Of a stretch of DNA of 64,000 nt, positions 26,982 to 35,147 are shown piece by piece. Position 1 is the first letter of the stretch. The number at the start of each line of letters is the position of its first letter. The translations under genes and the position numbers were made by a program. Source of the DNA: Paenirhizobium selenitireducens ATCC BAA-1503 (GTDB taxonomy: Bacteria; Pseudomonadota; Alphaproteobacteria; Rhizobiales; Rhizobiaceae); contig NZ_JAEG01000010.1 of the NCBI RefSeq assembly GCF_000518785.1, positions 149,806-213,805 of the forward strand, written 5' to 3'. Under the pieces are notes generated by a model that worked only from the letters and a program-made list of their open reading frames with translations, had not been told where the DNA came from and made no database searches.

Positions 26982-29036
26982 TCAGCGCATTGCCGCCGCG
27001 ATATTGCCGCCATCGACGGTGGTCACGTCGGCGGTCGTGCGTTCGGCGAGCGCGTGGTGCACGAAGGCGCGGGCCACGTCCTCGGCCGTCACCTCGAGGC
27101 CGAGCAGGTTGCCGCCCATGTACTCCTTGACGGAGAGCCCGCGGGCGGCGGCACGGTTGGCGATCATCTCGTCGTTGAGCAAGCCTGAGCGGATGCGATC
27201 GGCATTGACGGCGTTGACGCGGATATTGTCGGCGCCGTGCTCAAGTGCGTATTGGCGCGACAGGAAGAGCGTTGCTGCCTTCGGCAGGCCGTAGGCGCCG
27301 AATTTTGCGCCCGGATTGACCGCCTGCTTGGATGCATTGAACATCAGCACGCCGCCGGTTTTCTGCGCCTTCATGATGCGTACCGCATTCTGCGCCACGG
27401 TCTGGTGGGCGAAAAAGTTCAGCTCGAAGCTCTTGCGCAGCAGCGCGTCGTCCATCGTGGCGATCGGGCTTTCCCAGGCGGCACCGGCGTTGGATACGAC
27501 GATGTCGACGCCGCCGAAGGTGGCGATCGTCTTGTCGAAGGCGGCGCGCACGGAAGCGGGATCGGTGATGTCACAAGCGATGCCGATCGAGCTGTTGCCG
27601 GCCGACTTGGCGACGGCCGCCGCCTTTTCGCCGTCGAGATCAAGCGCCACGACATGGGCGCCCTCGGCCGCGAAGGCCTTGACCACGGCGGCACCGATGG
27701 CGCCGGCACCGCCGGTGACCACGGCGATTTGGCCCGTGAAGGGTTTCGGCTTGGCGCCAGCCAGTTTCGCCTGTTCCAGCGACCAGTATTCAAGGTCGAA
27801 AAGATCCGGCCGGCTGACCGGCTCGAAGCGTCCGACGGATTCGGCGTCTCGCGCAGCCTCGATCCACATTTCTCCGACATCGACGGCGATCGTCGCATCC
27901 TTGAAAGTCCGCCCATGGCCAAACATGCCGAGGCCCGGCACCAGCGTCAGTCGCGGCATGGGATCGAGCATGATGCGCTTGACGTCGTCGCGGGCATCAT
28001 TGCTGCGGAAATACTCGGTGTAATCGGCGATGAAGGCGGCGACCCGTTCATCGATGACGGCGCGATAGCCGGCGACGTCGTCCTTGGCCGGCGCCGTCAG
28101 GACCATGGGGCCGGTCTTGATGCGGATCGAGAGGTCGGGCGTGGAAACGCCGCGTGCCGCCATGTCGGTGACTTCCTCCGCATTCACGAAGTCGAGGATG
28201 GTCGGGGAGGTGCGGAACACGCTCACCATGCGGTCATAGCGACCTTCGCCCTTGGCAACGGCGACGGCGCCGCGCAGCAGGGGGGCGATATCGGTGACGC
28301 TTGCCAGCTCGGTCCGCAGGCTGGCTGGCGTGAAGGGATTGTGGCCGTTGTTCTTGACGTGATCCTCGGCGACCGTGACGTAGTGGATCATCCGGTCATA
28401 GGCTTCCTTGGCAGTGTCGCCGAAGGTGAAGATGCCGTGTTTGTCAAGGATCAGGCCCTCGACCGTGGGATCCTGCTCAAACACCTCTGCCGCCGCCTTG
28501 GCGAGCGCGAAACCGGGCATGATATAGGGCACGAAACCCATCTTGCTGCCGAAGAGTTCGGCGCTCATCTCCCGGCTCTTCGCCTGGTCGGCGATCGCGA
28601 GAATGGCGGTCGAATGGGTGTGATCGACGAATTTGTGCGGCAAGAAGGCGTGCAGCAGCGCCTCCACGGACGGGTTTGGAGCAGCCGGTTCGATCAAATT
28701 GGCACGCAGCAGCGTCACCATGTCCTCGTCGGAGAGTTTCTCTAGCTTGCGGCTTTTCAGAAGCGAGCCGATCTTGACGGCTGGCAGGCCAGCCGGTTCG
28801 ATCGTGCCCATGTCCCAGCCGCTGCCCTTGACGCACAGAACGGCATGCGTGTCGCCGACGAGGTCGGTCATCTCGGTCTTGACCGAGGTATTGCCGCCGC
28901 CGTGCAGCACGAGCCTCGGCTCACCGCCGAGCAGGCGTGTCGTATAGGTGCGTAGCGCCAGGTCACGGTTGACGCCTTTGGCGGCATAGCTTGCAACGAC
29001 CTTTTCCGCCTCGTCGTCGCGCCAGAGATTTTCCAT
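26982..29036 (-). CDS. Bifunctional class II aldolase / short-chain dehydrogenase (RhaD-like fusion)
   Basis: 684 residues. The first ~430 are a class II aldolase domain: RLVLHGGGNTSVKTEM, CVKGSGWDMGTIEP, metal-site HKFVDHTHSTAILA and KHGIFTFGDTAKEAYDRM. The last ~250 are an SDR: AVVTGGAGAIGAAVVKAFA, VSNAGAAWESPI and YGLPKAATLFLSRQYALEHG (YxxxK). In rhizobia such fusions cleave rhamnulose 1-phosphate to DHAP and lactaldehyde and oxidise the aldehyde. Here no rhamnose genes are present, but MtnA would supply a 5-thio- or 5-deoxy-ribulose 1-phosphate, a close analogue. The DHAP-shunt aldolase role is therefore plausible. SorC is 61 bases upstream. Confidence 0.92.
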   Translation of the reverse strand: MENLWRDDEAEKVVASYAAKGVNRDLALRTYTTRLLGGEPRLVLHGGGNTSVKTEMTDLVGDTHAVLCVKGSGWDMGTIEPAGLPAVKIGSLLKSRKLEKLSDEDMVTLLRANLIEPAAPNPSVEALLHAFLPHKFVDHTHSTAILAIADQAKSREMSAELFGSKMGFVPYIMPGFALAKAAAEVFEQDPTVEGLILDKHGIFTFGDTAKEAYDRMIHYVTVAEDHVKNNGHNPFTPASLRTELASVTDIAPLLRGAVAVAKGEGRYDRMVSVFRTSPTILDFVNAEEVTDMAARGVSTPDLSIRIKTGPMVLTAPAKDDVAGYRAVIDERVAAFIADYTEYFRSNDARDDVKRIMLDPMPRLTLVPGLGMFGHGRTFKDATIAVDVGEMWIEAARDAESVGRFEPVSRPDLFDLEYWSLEQAKLAGAKPKPFTGQIAVVTGGAGAIGAAVVKAFAAEGAHVVALDLDGEKAAAVAKSAGNSSIGIACDITDPASVRAAFDKTIATFGGVDIVVSNAGAAWESPIATMDDALLRKSFELNFFAHQTVAQNAVRIMKAQKTGGVLMFNASKQAVNPGAKFGAYGLPKAATLFLSRQYALEHGADNIRVNAVNADRIRSGLLNDEMIANRAAARGLSVKEYMGGNLLGLEVTAEDVARAFVHHALAERTTADVTTVDGGNIAAAMR

Positions 29037-29097
29037 CGTGTTCAGCCTCCCGATAAACCGGCCCGGCCGGCATCGGCGGACCCATTCTTTTAGAGGT

Positions 29098-30078
29098 TCA
29101 AGCCATGCTTAAACCGCCCTTACCGAGCCGCTCGCGGCTCCAGTGTTCCAGAACCCGCCGTGCCATTGAGCTGGTGATGACCAGATGCGAGGCAAACCCA
29201 CCCTTCAGCGCCGCGATCAGCGGCTCGAATTTGTTGTCTTCCTGCACGACGAGCATCCGCTTCTTGATCGCGCGGATGGAATCAAGATCGGCAGAGATGC
29301 AGCGTCGATTATGCGCGCAATCCATCCAGCGGCCGTCGTGGTCGATGAGCTGTCCGGCAATGACGCCGGCCGCCCCCTTTTCACCCATTTCATGCATGCC
29401 TTGCGCTGAAAGAGCACCGCATTTGACGAGATGGCTGTCTTCCTCGATGCCGCCGACGGAATAGAGTGCCAGCTGGCAATCGGATATCGCCGCGAGTTGC
29501 TCCCGGATGACTGGTTCGCCGCGTAACTCCTCGGCAAGGCGCTCCGAGGAGAGCACGAGAGGGGCATAGAAGTTGATGCCTTCCGCATTGAGGCGACGGG
29601 CGATTTCGGTCGTACATTGGTCGGGGCGATAGGAGTAGGGTGCGCCGAGATTGCCACAGAGCTGCACGACAGTGACACCGCGCAGATCCGCGAAGGGCAT
29701 GACGTCGGCAATGTGGTAGACGGTGCGGCCCCAGGCCACGCCAACCCGCTCGCCCTTGTTTATGAGTTCGAGGAAGACCGAGGCGGCGACCACCGGCATT
29801 TCGGCGGCGGGGTCCATGGCCTGCCGGTCCTCCGGCACGATCCATGCCGTCGTCAGCCCTGTCGCGTCCTCCAGCTCGCGGGCGAGGACGTCATCGGAGA
29901 ATAGTTCTGACGAGGTAGTGATCGTAACAATGCCGATCTCGCGCGCACGGCGCAGATACATAGCGACCGAGGCTCGAGAAATCTCCAGCCTTTGGGCTAC
30001 TTCGTCCTGGCGCAGGCCATGCGTGTAGTAAAGCCAAGCGGCCTTGTGGATGATTTGATCGGCGGCGCGGATCGGCAT
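29098..30078 (-). CDS. SorC/DeoR-type sugar-binding transcriptional regulator
   Basis: 326 residues. The N-terminal helix-turn-helix (GLRQDEVAQRLEISRASVAMYL) is followed by the SorC sugar-phosphate domain (VGVAWGRTVYHIADVM, VVQLCGNLGAPYSYRPDQ, LYSVGGIEEDSHLVKCG, VIAGQLIDHDGRWMD). Effectors of this family are usually sugar phosphates. It lies upstream of the aldolase fusion on the same strand, and its own promoter region carries a sequence close to one arm of the mtnK/ABC operator, so it probably controls all three operons. Confidence 0.93.
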   Translation of the reverse strand: MPIRAADQIIHKAAWLYYTHGLRQDEVAQRLEISRASVAMYLRRAREIGIVTITTSSELFSDDVLARELEDATGLTTAWIVPEDRQAMDPAAEMPVVAASVFLELINKGERVGVAWGRTVYHIADVMPFADLRGVTVVQLCGNLGAPYSYRPDQCTTEIARRLNAEGINFYAPLVLSSERLAEELRGEPVIREQLAAISDCQLALYSVGGIEEDSHLVKCGALSAQGMHEMGEKGAAGVIAGQLIDHDGRWMDCAHNRRCISADLDSIRAIKKRMLVVQEDNKFEPLIAALKGGFASHLVITSSMARRVLEHWSRERLGKGGLSMA

Positions 30079-30102
30079 GGTTGTCCTTCATGAGGTCGTT
30101 GC

Positions 30103-30134
30103 TGACATAATTCATCAACGCTGACAAAAGTCAA
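30103..30134 (-). promoter_or_regulatory. Promoter and candidate operator of the SorC gene
   Basis: On the minus strand TTGACT and TTATGT are 18 bases apart, starting at 30134. The sequence TTGACTTTTGTCAG matches the mtnK/ABC operator half TTGACATTTGACAG at 12 of 14 bases. GCTGACA also occurs twice here, 16-17 bases apart. Autoregulation by SorC is inferred. Confidence 0.5.
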
Positions 30135-30167
30135 TGTGGTGCTTTCGCCTCGTTTATTGATTCTGAA

Positions 30168-30353
30168 ATGAGCTTCAGCACAGAACATTTCTTTTGGTCG
30201 GCCTCGTTACCGAGTGTTCGACGAATGATTGAGGTCCAGATGCCGGGTTTCGAGGCGCTTCGGGATACGGAGAGCTGCTACGCCGTCCTCGGACATGAAA
30301 CGATGCATTGGCCGATAGCCGGAATATGCCGTACTGCATTTCGAGGGCGTTGA
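30168..30353 (+). pseudogene. Remnant of an ArdC-like antirestriction protein
   Basis: A short open stretch encodes VQMPGFEALRDTESCYAVLG followed by HETMHW. This matches the C-terminal zincin segment of plasmid/ICE ArdC proteins (pattern IQMPPFE-FRDAESYYATL-HE-THW), with the HExxH metal motif. Sequence beyond HW departs from the family and everything N-terminal of about 30220 is missing. It is a fragment pointing to past plasmid or integrative-element DNA. The match is from memory of the family pattern. Confidence 0.6.
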
Positions 30354-30458
30354 TTTCGCTAGTCAGCTGCACGCGACAGGGTCGCTGTATCCGCTGACAT
30401 GAGCAGCCCGTCGCCTGAGCAATCCAGCTCTGCCAGCGTCAATTCCGCTACCTGTGTG

Positions 30459-30917
30459 CTATCCTTTCTCCGGCGTGGCCTTGACATTGATGCCAAGGAA
30501 GGGACCGAGGATATCCAGGTCACTTGCGATGTCCGCGAGTGTGTATTTATCGAGGACAGCCAGAAATGCGGCCAGTGCTTCGTGCAGCATGCCTTTGAGT
30601 TGACAGGCCGGCGAAATTGCGCAGGGGCGGCCCTGCGCCTGCATGCATTCGGCGAGCGAAAACTCCTCCTCGGTTGCACGGACCAACGCTCCCAGTACGA
30701 TCTCCCCCGGCGGCTTGACCAGCCGGACGCTCCCGGCCCGGCCACGGGTTGTTTCGACGAATCCCAGATCACGCAGGGTCTGGGCCACTTTCAGAAGGTG
30801 ATTGCGCGGAAGCTGGTAGGCCTCCGCGACATCATTGACCGTGCACAGATCGTCGGGTTGTGTCGCCATATAGATCAGCATTCGCAAGGCATAGTCGGTG
30901 TGAAGGGTCATTCGCAT
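30459..30917 (-). CDS. nsrR: Rrf2-family regulator, NsrR type
   Basis: 152 residues from the ATG at 30917 (GAGG 8 bases upstream); longer starts are rejected. MRMTLHTDYALRMLIYMA and NDVAEAYQLPRNHLLKVAQT are the Rrf2 winged helix. The three cysteines in ECMQAQGRPCAISPACQLKG, spaced 7 and 5, match the iron-sulfur site of NsrR, which senses nitric oxide. The local genes (Ric, hemerythrin, NnrS proteins) fit NO control. A dyad just upstream (30949-30966) is a likely autoregulatory operator. IscR-type roles are less likely given the cysteine spacing. Confidence 0.85.
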   Translation of the reverse strand: MRMTLHTDYALRMLIYMATQPDDLCTVNDVAEAYQLPRNHLLKVAQTLRDLGFVETTRGRAGSVRLVKPPGEIVLGALVRATEEEFSLAECMQAQGRPCAISPACQLKGMLHEALAAFLAVLDKYTLADIASDLDILGPFLGINVKATPEKG

Positions 30918-30948
30918 GGGCATAGCCTCGCAGCTGTCGTCGGCTCTG

Positions 30949-30966
30949 AATACCAAAAGAGGTATT
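30949..30966. promoter_or_regulatory. Candidate NsrR operator
   Basis: AATACC (30949-30954) and GGTATT (30961-30966) form a perfect dyad with a 6-base AT-rich centre, 32 bases upstream of the nsrR start. Size and placement suit an Rrf2 dimer. Confidence 0.5.
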
Positions 30967-31102
30967 ACAGATCCGCGTGATCGTTCTGGCCGCGATCAAA
31001 TTCCCATGCTTCCTATTCCTCTTCGCTGCCGGCGCACAACAATCAAAGTCGCTCACGATGTCGTGATAGCGGCGATTCCGCAGAAGACCGTCTGCTGGAT
31101 TT

Positions 31103-31870
31103 TCAGGGAATAGCCGCCCTCGGCGTATTCAGGCGGGCTCCCCAGTCTTCCACCTCACCGCTTCGCAAGCGGCGCTCGGCCAGATCGCGCCAGCTTTCCG
31201 GGAGCCCGGAAAGGGCGGCAAAAGCGGCCAGAGCCGGGCGATCGAGCTTGTCTCTGTAGAATAGATCCGTGACCCGTGTCAGTGGCCAATCAGCTGCGGG
31301 ACGTTCCTCAAGCGAAGCATGGTCGCCCGCCTTGATCTGGCCCGGTTCTATCACACGGAAATACCAACCGGAGCGACCAGTCGCCTGCACCCGGCGCGCC
31401 ATGTCGGGCACCTCAAAGCGGATATTCAGCTTCCAGCAGGGCTGCCTGCCTTGGGAGACTTCCAGCAGTGCTTGTCCAACCCGCCACCGATCTCCCAGAC
31501 AAAGATCAGCCTCGGTCGCGCCTTCGACCACCAGGTTTTCTCCGAAGCCGCCGGTTCGGAAATGATCTGCGGCTTCCGGAAGGTCCAGCGCCCATTTGGG
31601 ATAGTGCGCCGCGCTATAGGCATGGATCGCCTTGTCCACACCACCGTGGTGGCGAAGATCTGCCTGTTCGTCGCCCACTAGTCCGAGCGCACTTGCCAGC
31701 AGCGGAGTTGTAACGGATCGTTTGTCGATCGCCGACCGAGCCGTTCCTGGTCCAAAGGCTTTCGCCCCACCAATTCTGACTTCAGCAATTGCAAACTGCC
31801 TTGTCTGGGCGGGCAATTCCGTCTCTCCGGTCATGTGCAATCTCACAGTCGGTTTTGCAGAAGCCGGCAT
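31103..31870 (-). CDS. MOSC domain protein (YiiM-like)
   Basis: 255 residues if started at the ATG at 31870; the ATG at 31834 is an alternative, and neither has a strong ribosome site. The MOSC core is clear: HHGGVDKAIHAYSAAHYPKW, TGGFGENLVVEG, GDRWRVGQALLEVSQGRQPC with the conserved Cys, then SGWYFRVIEPGQIKAGD. MOSC proteins handle sulfur or molybdenum-cofactor-linked reductions; YiiM reduces hydroxylated purines. It diverges from the P450 gene across a TTG-N8-CAA box. The precise substrate is unknown. Confidence 0.88.
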   Translation of the reverse strand: MPASAKPTVRLHMTGETELPAQTRQFAIAEVRIGGAKAFGPGTARSAIDKRSVTTPLLASALGLVGDEQADLRHHGGVDKAIHAYSAAHYPKWALDLPEAADHFRTGGFGENLVVEGATEADLCLGDRWRVGQALLEVSQGRQPCWKLNIRFEVPDMARRVQATGRSGWYFRVIEPGQIKAGDHASLEERPAADWPLTRVTDLFYRDKLDRPALAAFAALSGLPESWRDLAERRLRSGEVEDWGARLNTPRAAIP

Positions 31871-31879
31871 TTGAGTTCT

Positions 31880-31893
31880 TTGCGTGAAGACAA
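31880..31893. promoter_or_regulatory. NnrR/FNR-type box ahead of the P450 gene
   Basis: TTGCG-TGAA-GACAA. One half is a perfect TTGCG; the other keeps CAA. The centre is about 67 bases before the P450 ATG, which leaves room for a start about 41 bases downstream of the box. Confidence 0.5.
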
Positions 31894-31953
31894 AGACCCT
31901 GCCCCCAACTGCTGCATTGTAGCCGCGGACCTGTGGAAGGGGAACCAAAACAT

Positions 31954-33150
31954 ATGATATCGGCAAATGGAAGGAAATCCGTCGTGGACGCATCTTCGGA
32001 TGAGCGCTGTCGTGACTGGGATCCCCGTAGCGCAGAGGTTCAGATCGACCAAATCCGTGCCTATGATCATATGCGCGAAACCTGTCCGGTCGCCTGCAGC
32101 GACTATCTCGGTTGGTCCTTTTTCCGCCATGCCGATATTTTGCAGATTCTCACCGATCACGAAACGTTCAGCAATGTTGTCTCACGGCACCCGTCGGTGC
32201 CTAACGGCATGGACCCTCCGCAACACACCGTCTATCGGCGGATGATCGATCCCTATTTCACCCAGGAACGGGTCGAAGCCTTCGAACCCGAATGTCGCCG
32301 GATAGCCGGCGATCTTCTCAAGGCGCTCAGGGACGCCCCATCCTTCGAAGTGATGGCCTGTCTCGCCGAGCCCTATGCCGTCAGAATCCAGTGCGGCTTT
32401 CTCGGCTGGCCCGCATCGCTGCATGAGCCTTTGCTTCAATGGGTGCGCAAGAATCGCGAAGCCACGCTTGCGCGCGATACCGATGCCATGGCAGCCATCG
32501 CCCTCGAGTTCGACGGGCATATCCGCTCCCAGCTCGAATTGCGAGAAGAGGCTGGTAGCGCCGCGCCGGACGACATCACCACCAGCCTCGTCCGCCAGAC
32601 GGTAGACGGCAAGCGGCTCGATCACGGCGAAATCGTGAGCATCCTGCGCAACTGGACGGTGGGGGAACTGGGTACGATTGCGGCCTGCGTCGGCATCATC
32701 GTGCATTTTCTTGTCGAAAACCCCGGGGCCCAGACCCAGCTACGCCTCGATCGCTCGGGCCTTTCGGCCGCGATTGAGGAAATTCTGCGCATACACGGAC
32801 CGTTGATATCGAGCCGACGAACGGTATTGCGGCCCGTGGTAATCGGTGGGCGTCGGATGGGGGCCGGGGAGCGGATGACGGTGATCTGGGCTTCGGCCAA
32901 TCGCGATGCCCGGGTCTTCGAGGCGGCTGATCAGTATTGCCCCGAACGCGACCAGACACCAAACCTGCTTTACGGCGCGGGCATCCACATTTGTCCGGGT
33001 GCTGCTCTGGCGAGAATGCAGCTGAGGGTCATGATCGATGAACTGCTGAGCACGATTGGGCCGTTTTCGCTTCTGAAGGGTGCCGAGCCATGGCGTGCGG
33101 TCTATCCCGCAAGCGGCTTCGCGGCAGTTTTCCTGCGGACCGACTACTAG
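31954..33150 (+). CDS. Cytochrome P450
   Basis: 398 residues from the ATG at 31954, behind AAGGGGAA. The haem loop is LLYGAGIHICPGAALARMQL with Cys near residue 347, the K-helix is EEILRIHG (ExxR), and the N-terminal DPPQHTVYRRMIDPYF is typical of bacterial class I P450s. The I-helix reads VGELGTIAACVG: the usual acid before Thr is Gly. Most monooxygenases keep that acid; the fungal NO reductase P450nor has Ala there. With NsrR, Ric and an NnrR-type box nearby, an NO- or peroxide-linked role is worth considering. Redox partners are not seen beside it. Confidence 0.9.
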   Translation: MISANGRKSVVDASSDERCRDWDPRSAEVQIDQIRAYDHMRETCPVACSDYLGWSFFRHADILQILTDHETFSNVVSRHPSVPNGMDPPQHTVYRRMIDPYFTQERVEAFEPECRRIAGDLLKALRDAPSFEVMACLAEPYAVRIQCGFLGWPASLHEPLLQWVRKNREATLARDTDAMAAIALEFDGHIRSQLELREEAGSAAPDDITTSLVRQTVDGKRLDHGEIVSILRNWTVGELGTIAACVGIIVHFLVENPGAQTQLRLDRSGLSAAIEEILRIHGPLISSRRTVLRPVVIGGRRMGAGERMTVIWASANRDARVFEAADQYCPERDQTPNLLYGAGIHICPGAALARMQLRVMIDELLSTIGPFSLLKGAEPWRAVYPASGFAAVFLRTDY

Positions 33151-33178
33151 GGGCACGCGAAGGATCGCTTCGTTTAGC

Positions 33179-33192
33179 TTGCTCGGGATCAA
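33179..33192. promoter_or_regulatory. FNR/NnrR-type box ahead of the DUF6455-like gene
   Basis: TTGCT-CGGG-ATCAA, with the FNR-type 3' half ATCAA. It ends 61 bases before the ATG at 33254. Confidence 0.4.
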
Positions 33193-33253
33193 GAGCTGGA
33201 GCGAAGGATATCGCTATGTCTAATTTCGGATAGCTGCAAAACGGGAGGGTAAT

Positions 33254-33511
33254 ATGGGTATCGTCGAAAGAATCGCCACGAGGTTGGAGCACCAGTCGTA
33301 TTTGATGAGCGTGATGATGGATCGGCTGGGCGTCAATCAGGAATTGGCAGGACAGGAACAGCTCGGACTGAGCTTGGCGCGGGCGGTGAGATCCTGCCTT
33401 TTCTGTCGCCACAGCGACGCATGCAAAGTGTGGCTTTCGCATTGCGAAGGCCAGCCGAAAGCGGCACCGGAATTCTGTGGCAACCGGCGCTTCTTCGGCG
33501 CCCACAGCTAG
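33254..33511 (+). CDS. Small cysteine-rich protein, DUF6455-like
   Basis: 85 residues, start ATG at 33254 after GGGAGGG. The N-terminal helix (MGIVERIATRLEHQSYLMSV) is followed by CLFCRHSDACKVWLSHCEG, a four-cysteine cluster, and FCGNRRFFGAHS. The pattern LARAVRSCLFCRHSDAC resembles DUF6455 proteins, which occur near nitrogen-oxide genes in alphaproteobacteria. The cysteines could bind metal. No function is known. The upstream FNR/NnrR-type box suggests low-oxygen or NO induction. Confidence 0.75.
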   Translation: MGIVERIATRLEHQSYLMSVMMDRLGVNQELAGQEQLGLSLARAVRSCLFCRHSDACKVWLSHCEGQPKAAPEFCGNRRFFGAHS

Positions 33512-33639
33512 GGGCTGTTTCCAAGAGAAGCGCGATTCCGCTTCAGCTCCTGCGGATTTCAAGCCGGGCAGCGCCGCGACCCGAAACGGGGACGCAGGAC
33601 GCGGCGGACCGATGTCTCTCGCGTCCCGCAAGGATTCTG

Positions 33640-34701
33640 CTACCTATCGACGCTCCTATGCACGCCGGCCTCGGTGAATGTCGCCATGCCGAGGTGGCAT
33701 CTCAACGCTGCCCTTGCCACAAGGGTGGCCAATACTGCTCCGGTTCCTTCGCCCAGTCGCAGATCAAGATCGAGAAGCGGCCGAAATCCGAGATGGGCGA
33801 GAAGCCGCCGATGCCCGGGCTCCATCGAGCTGTGACCGACCATGCAGTGCGCCAGGCCTCCAGGTCCGCTGCAGTGGAGCGCGAGGGCGGCTGCCGAGCA
33901 GATGAAACCATCGAGCATGACCGGTATCGCAAGCAGGCGCGCCGCGACAATCGATCCGGCCATCGCGGCGATTTCGCGTCCGCCCAGGATGCGCAAGGCG
34001 TCCAGCCCGTCGCTTATGGCGTTTCCATGCAGTCTAACGGCCTCGGAGACAACCTCGACCTTGCGCTCTACCGTTCCGATCGAGATCCCGGACCCTCGCC
34101 CGCACCAGTCCGCCGGGTTGCCGCCCAGAAGGGCGAAGCATATGGCCGAGGCAGCAGTGGTGTTGCCGATGCCCATCTCGCCGGGGCAAAGCACGCTGGC
34201 GCCCGGTCGAACCGCATGCATCCCGGACTGGAATGCATCGAGGAACTCGCCCTCGGTCATGGCCGGGGCATGTAGGAAGTTGTTGACGGGACGAGCCAGC
34301 TCAAGCGGCACGACGGTCACCTTGGCGCCGAGTTCGGCACTCAACTGATTGATAGCCGCTCCGCCGCGCTCGAAGTTCTGCACCATCTGCTCTGTGACAA
34401 CCGGAGGATAGGCCGACACACCGGTTTCTGCCACGCCGTGATTGCCCGCGAAAACGCACACTTGCGGATCATCCATGACAGGGGGGTAGCGTCCTTGCCA
34501 GCGGGCCAGCCAGGCGACGATTTCTTCGAGCCTGCCGAGACTTCCCGGCGGCTTTGTCAATATCTCCTCTCGCGCTGCCGCTGCGCCTGCTGCGTGTTCG
34601 TTTCCGGGCGGCAGGTCCTGCAGCATTCGGCGCAGGGCTGAGAGGTCTTTTATGGGTGCAAGGGACTGTTGCCTTGTCGGAAGGCTGTTTGGGTCAGACA
34701 T
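33640..34701 (-). CDS. cobT: Nicotinate-nucleotide--dimethylbenzimidazole phosphoribosyltransferase
   Basis: 353 residues from the ATG at 34701, behind GGAGGA. VCVFAGNHGVAETGVSAYPP, SGMHAVRPGASVLCPGEMGIGNTTAASAI, and the catalytic Glu in LRLGEGTGAVLA are intact. CobT activates dimethylbenzimidazole to alpha-ribazole phosphate for the lower ligand of vitamin B12. A cobalamin riboswitch lies directly upstream (34784-34932), so expression falls when B12 is plentiful. A broken second copy lies at 52760-52999. No other cob gene is in the window. Confidence 0.96.
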   Translation of the reverse strand: MSDPNSLPTRQQSLAPIKDLSALRRMLQDLPPGNEHAAGAAAAREEILTKPPGSLGRLEEIVAWLARWQGRYPPVMDDPQVCVFAGNHGVAETGVSAYPPVVTEQMVQNFERGGAAINQLSAELGAKVTVVPLELARPVNNFLHAPAMTEGEFLDAFQSGMHAVRPGASVLCPGEMGIGNTTAASAICFALLGGNPADWCGRGSGISIGTVERKVEVVSEAVRLHGNAISDGLDALRILGGREIAAMAGSIVAARLLAIPVMLDGFICSAAALALHCSGPGGLAHCMVGHSSMEPGHRRLLAHLGFRPLLDLDLRLGEGTGAVLATLVARAALRCHLGMATFTEAGVHRSVDR

Positions 34702-34783
34702 ACGGGTCCTCCACGTGACACCGAAGCTCGCATGAGCAATTGCCCCGCCCTTTGCCATCGGACGGTTTCAGGATGTGGCAACG

Positions 34784-34932
34784 CGTCTTCTGACTTCCAG
34801 CTTGACCGGGTGCAGGCACCTTCCCATCCGGCAAGCGGACAGTGGCGGCCAATGCCTCCTGACACACGTATCTGGTTACAGCGGCGGGACCGCCCCGGAT
34901 TCTCACCGGGTTCCGTTAGTTGCAACATGTTT
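34784..34932 (-). promoter_or_regulatory. Cobalamin riboswitch upstream of cobT
   Basis: Read on the minus strand, the conserved blocks occur in order: AACGGAACCCGGTGAGAATC, GGGGCGGTCCCGCCGCTGTAA, the B12-box region GCCACTGTCCGC, GGGAAGGTGCC and GAAGTCAGAAGACG. It ends about 80 bases before the cobT start and probably hides the ribosome site when adenosylcobalamin binds. A degraded copy is at 53035-53160. Confidence 0.92.
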
Positions 34933-35147
34933 CGTAGGGCATGCACTCCCGACCGACAATCTGAAAGGTGATTTTGATCAGGCGGCAGACGACCTTTTCC
35001 GGCGAAAACTCGTGAGTGCTTGCGCGGGCTCAAAGAAGCGGCCGTCGTGTCCACTTCCTATGAATGAAGATTGGGGCACTCGCCCTGACTGGTGTTTCCA
35101 GCTTCCTGGAAAAAATGCGGCTTTTCTGTCACTGAAGGTCTTCGACA

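Noticed and set aside
26982..29036. Rhamnose catabolic locus
   Set aside because: The aldolase/SDR fusion is RhaD-like, but no rhamnose isomerase, kinase, mutarotase or RhaSTPQ-type genes are present; mtnK/mtnA fit better.
33179..33192. Treating every TTG-N8-CAA match as a proven site
   Set aside because: Loose matches are expected by chance in a window this size; weak ones are kept only at low confidence because of position.
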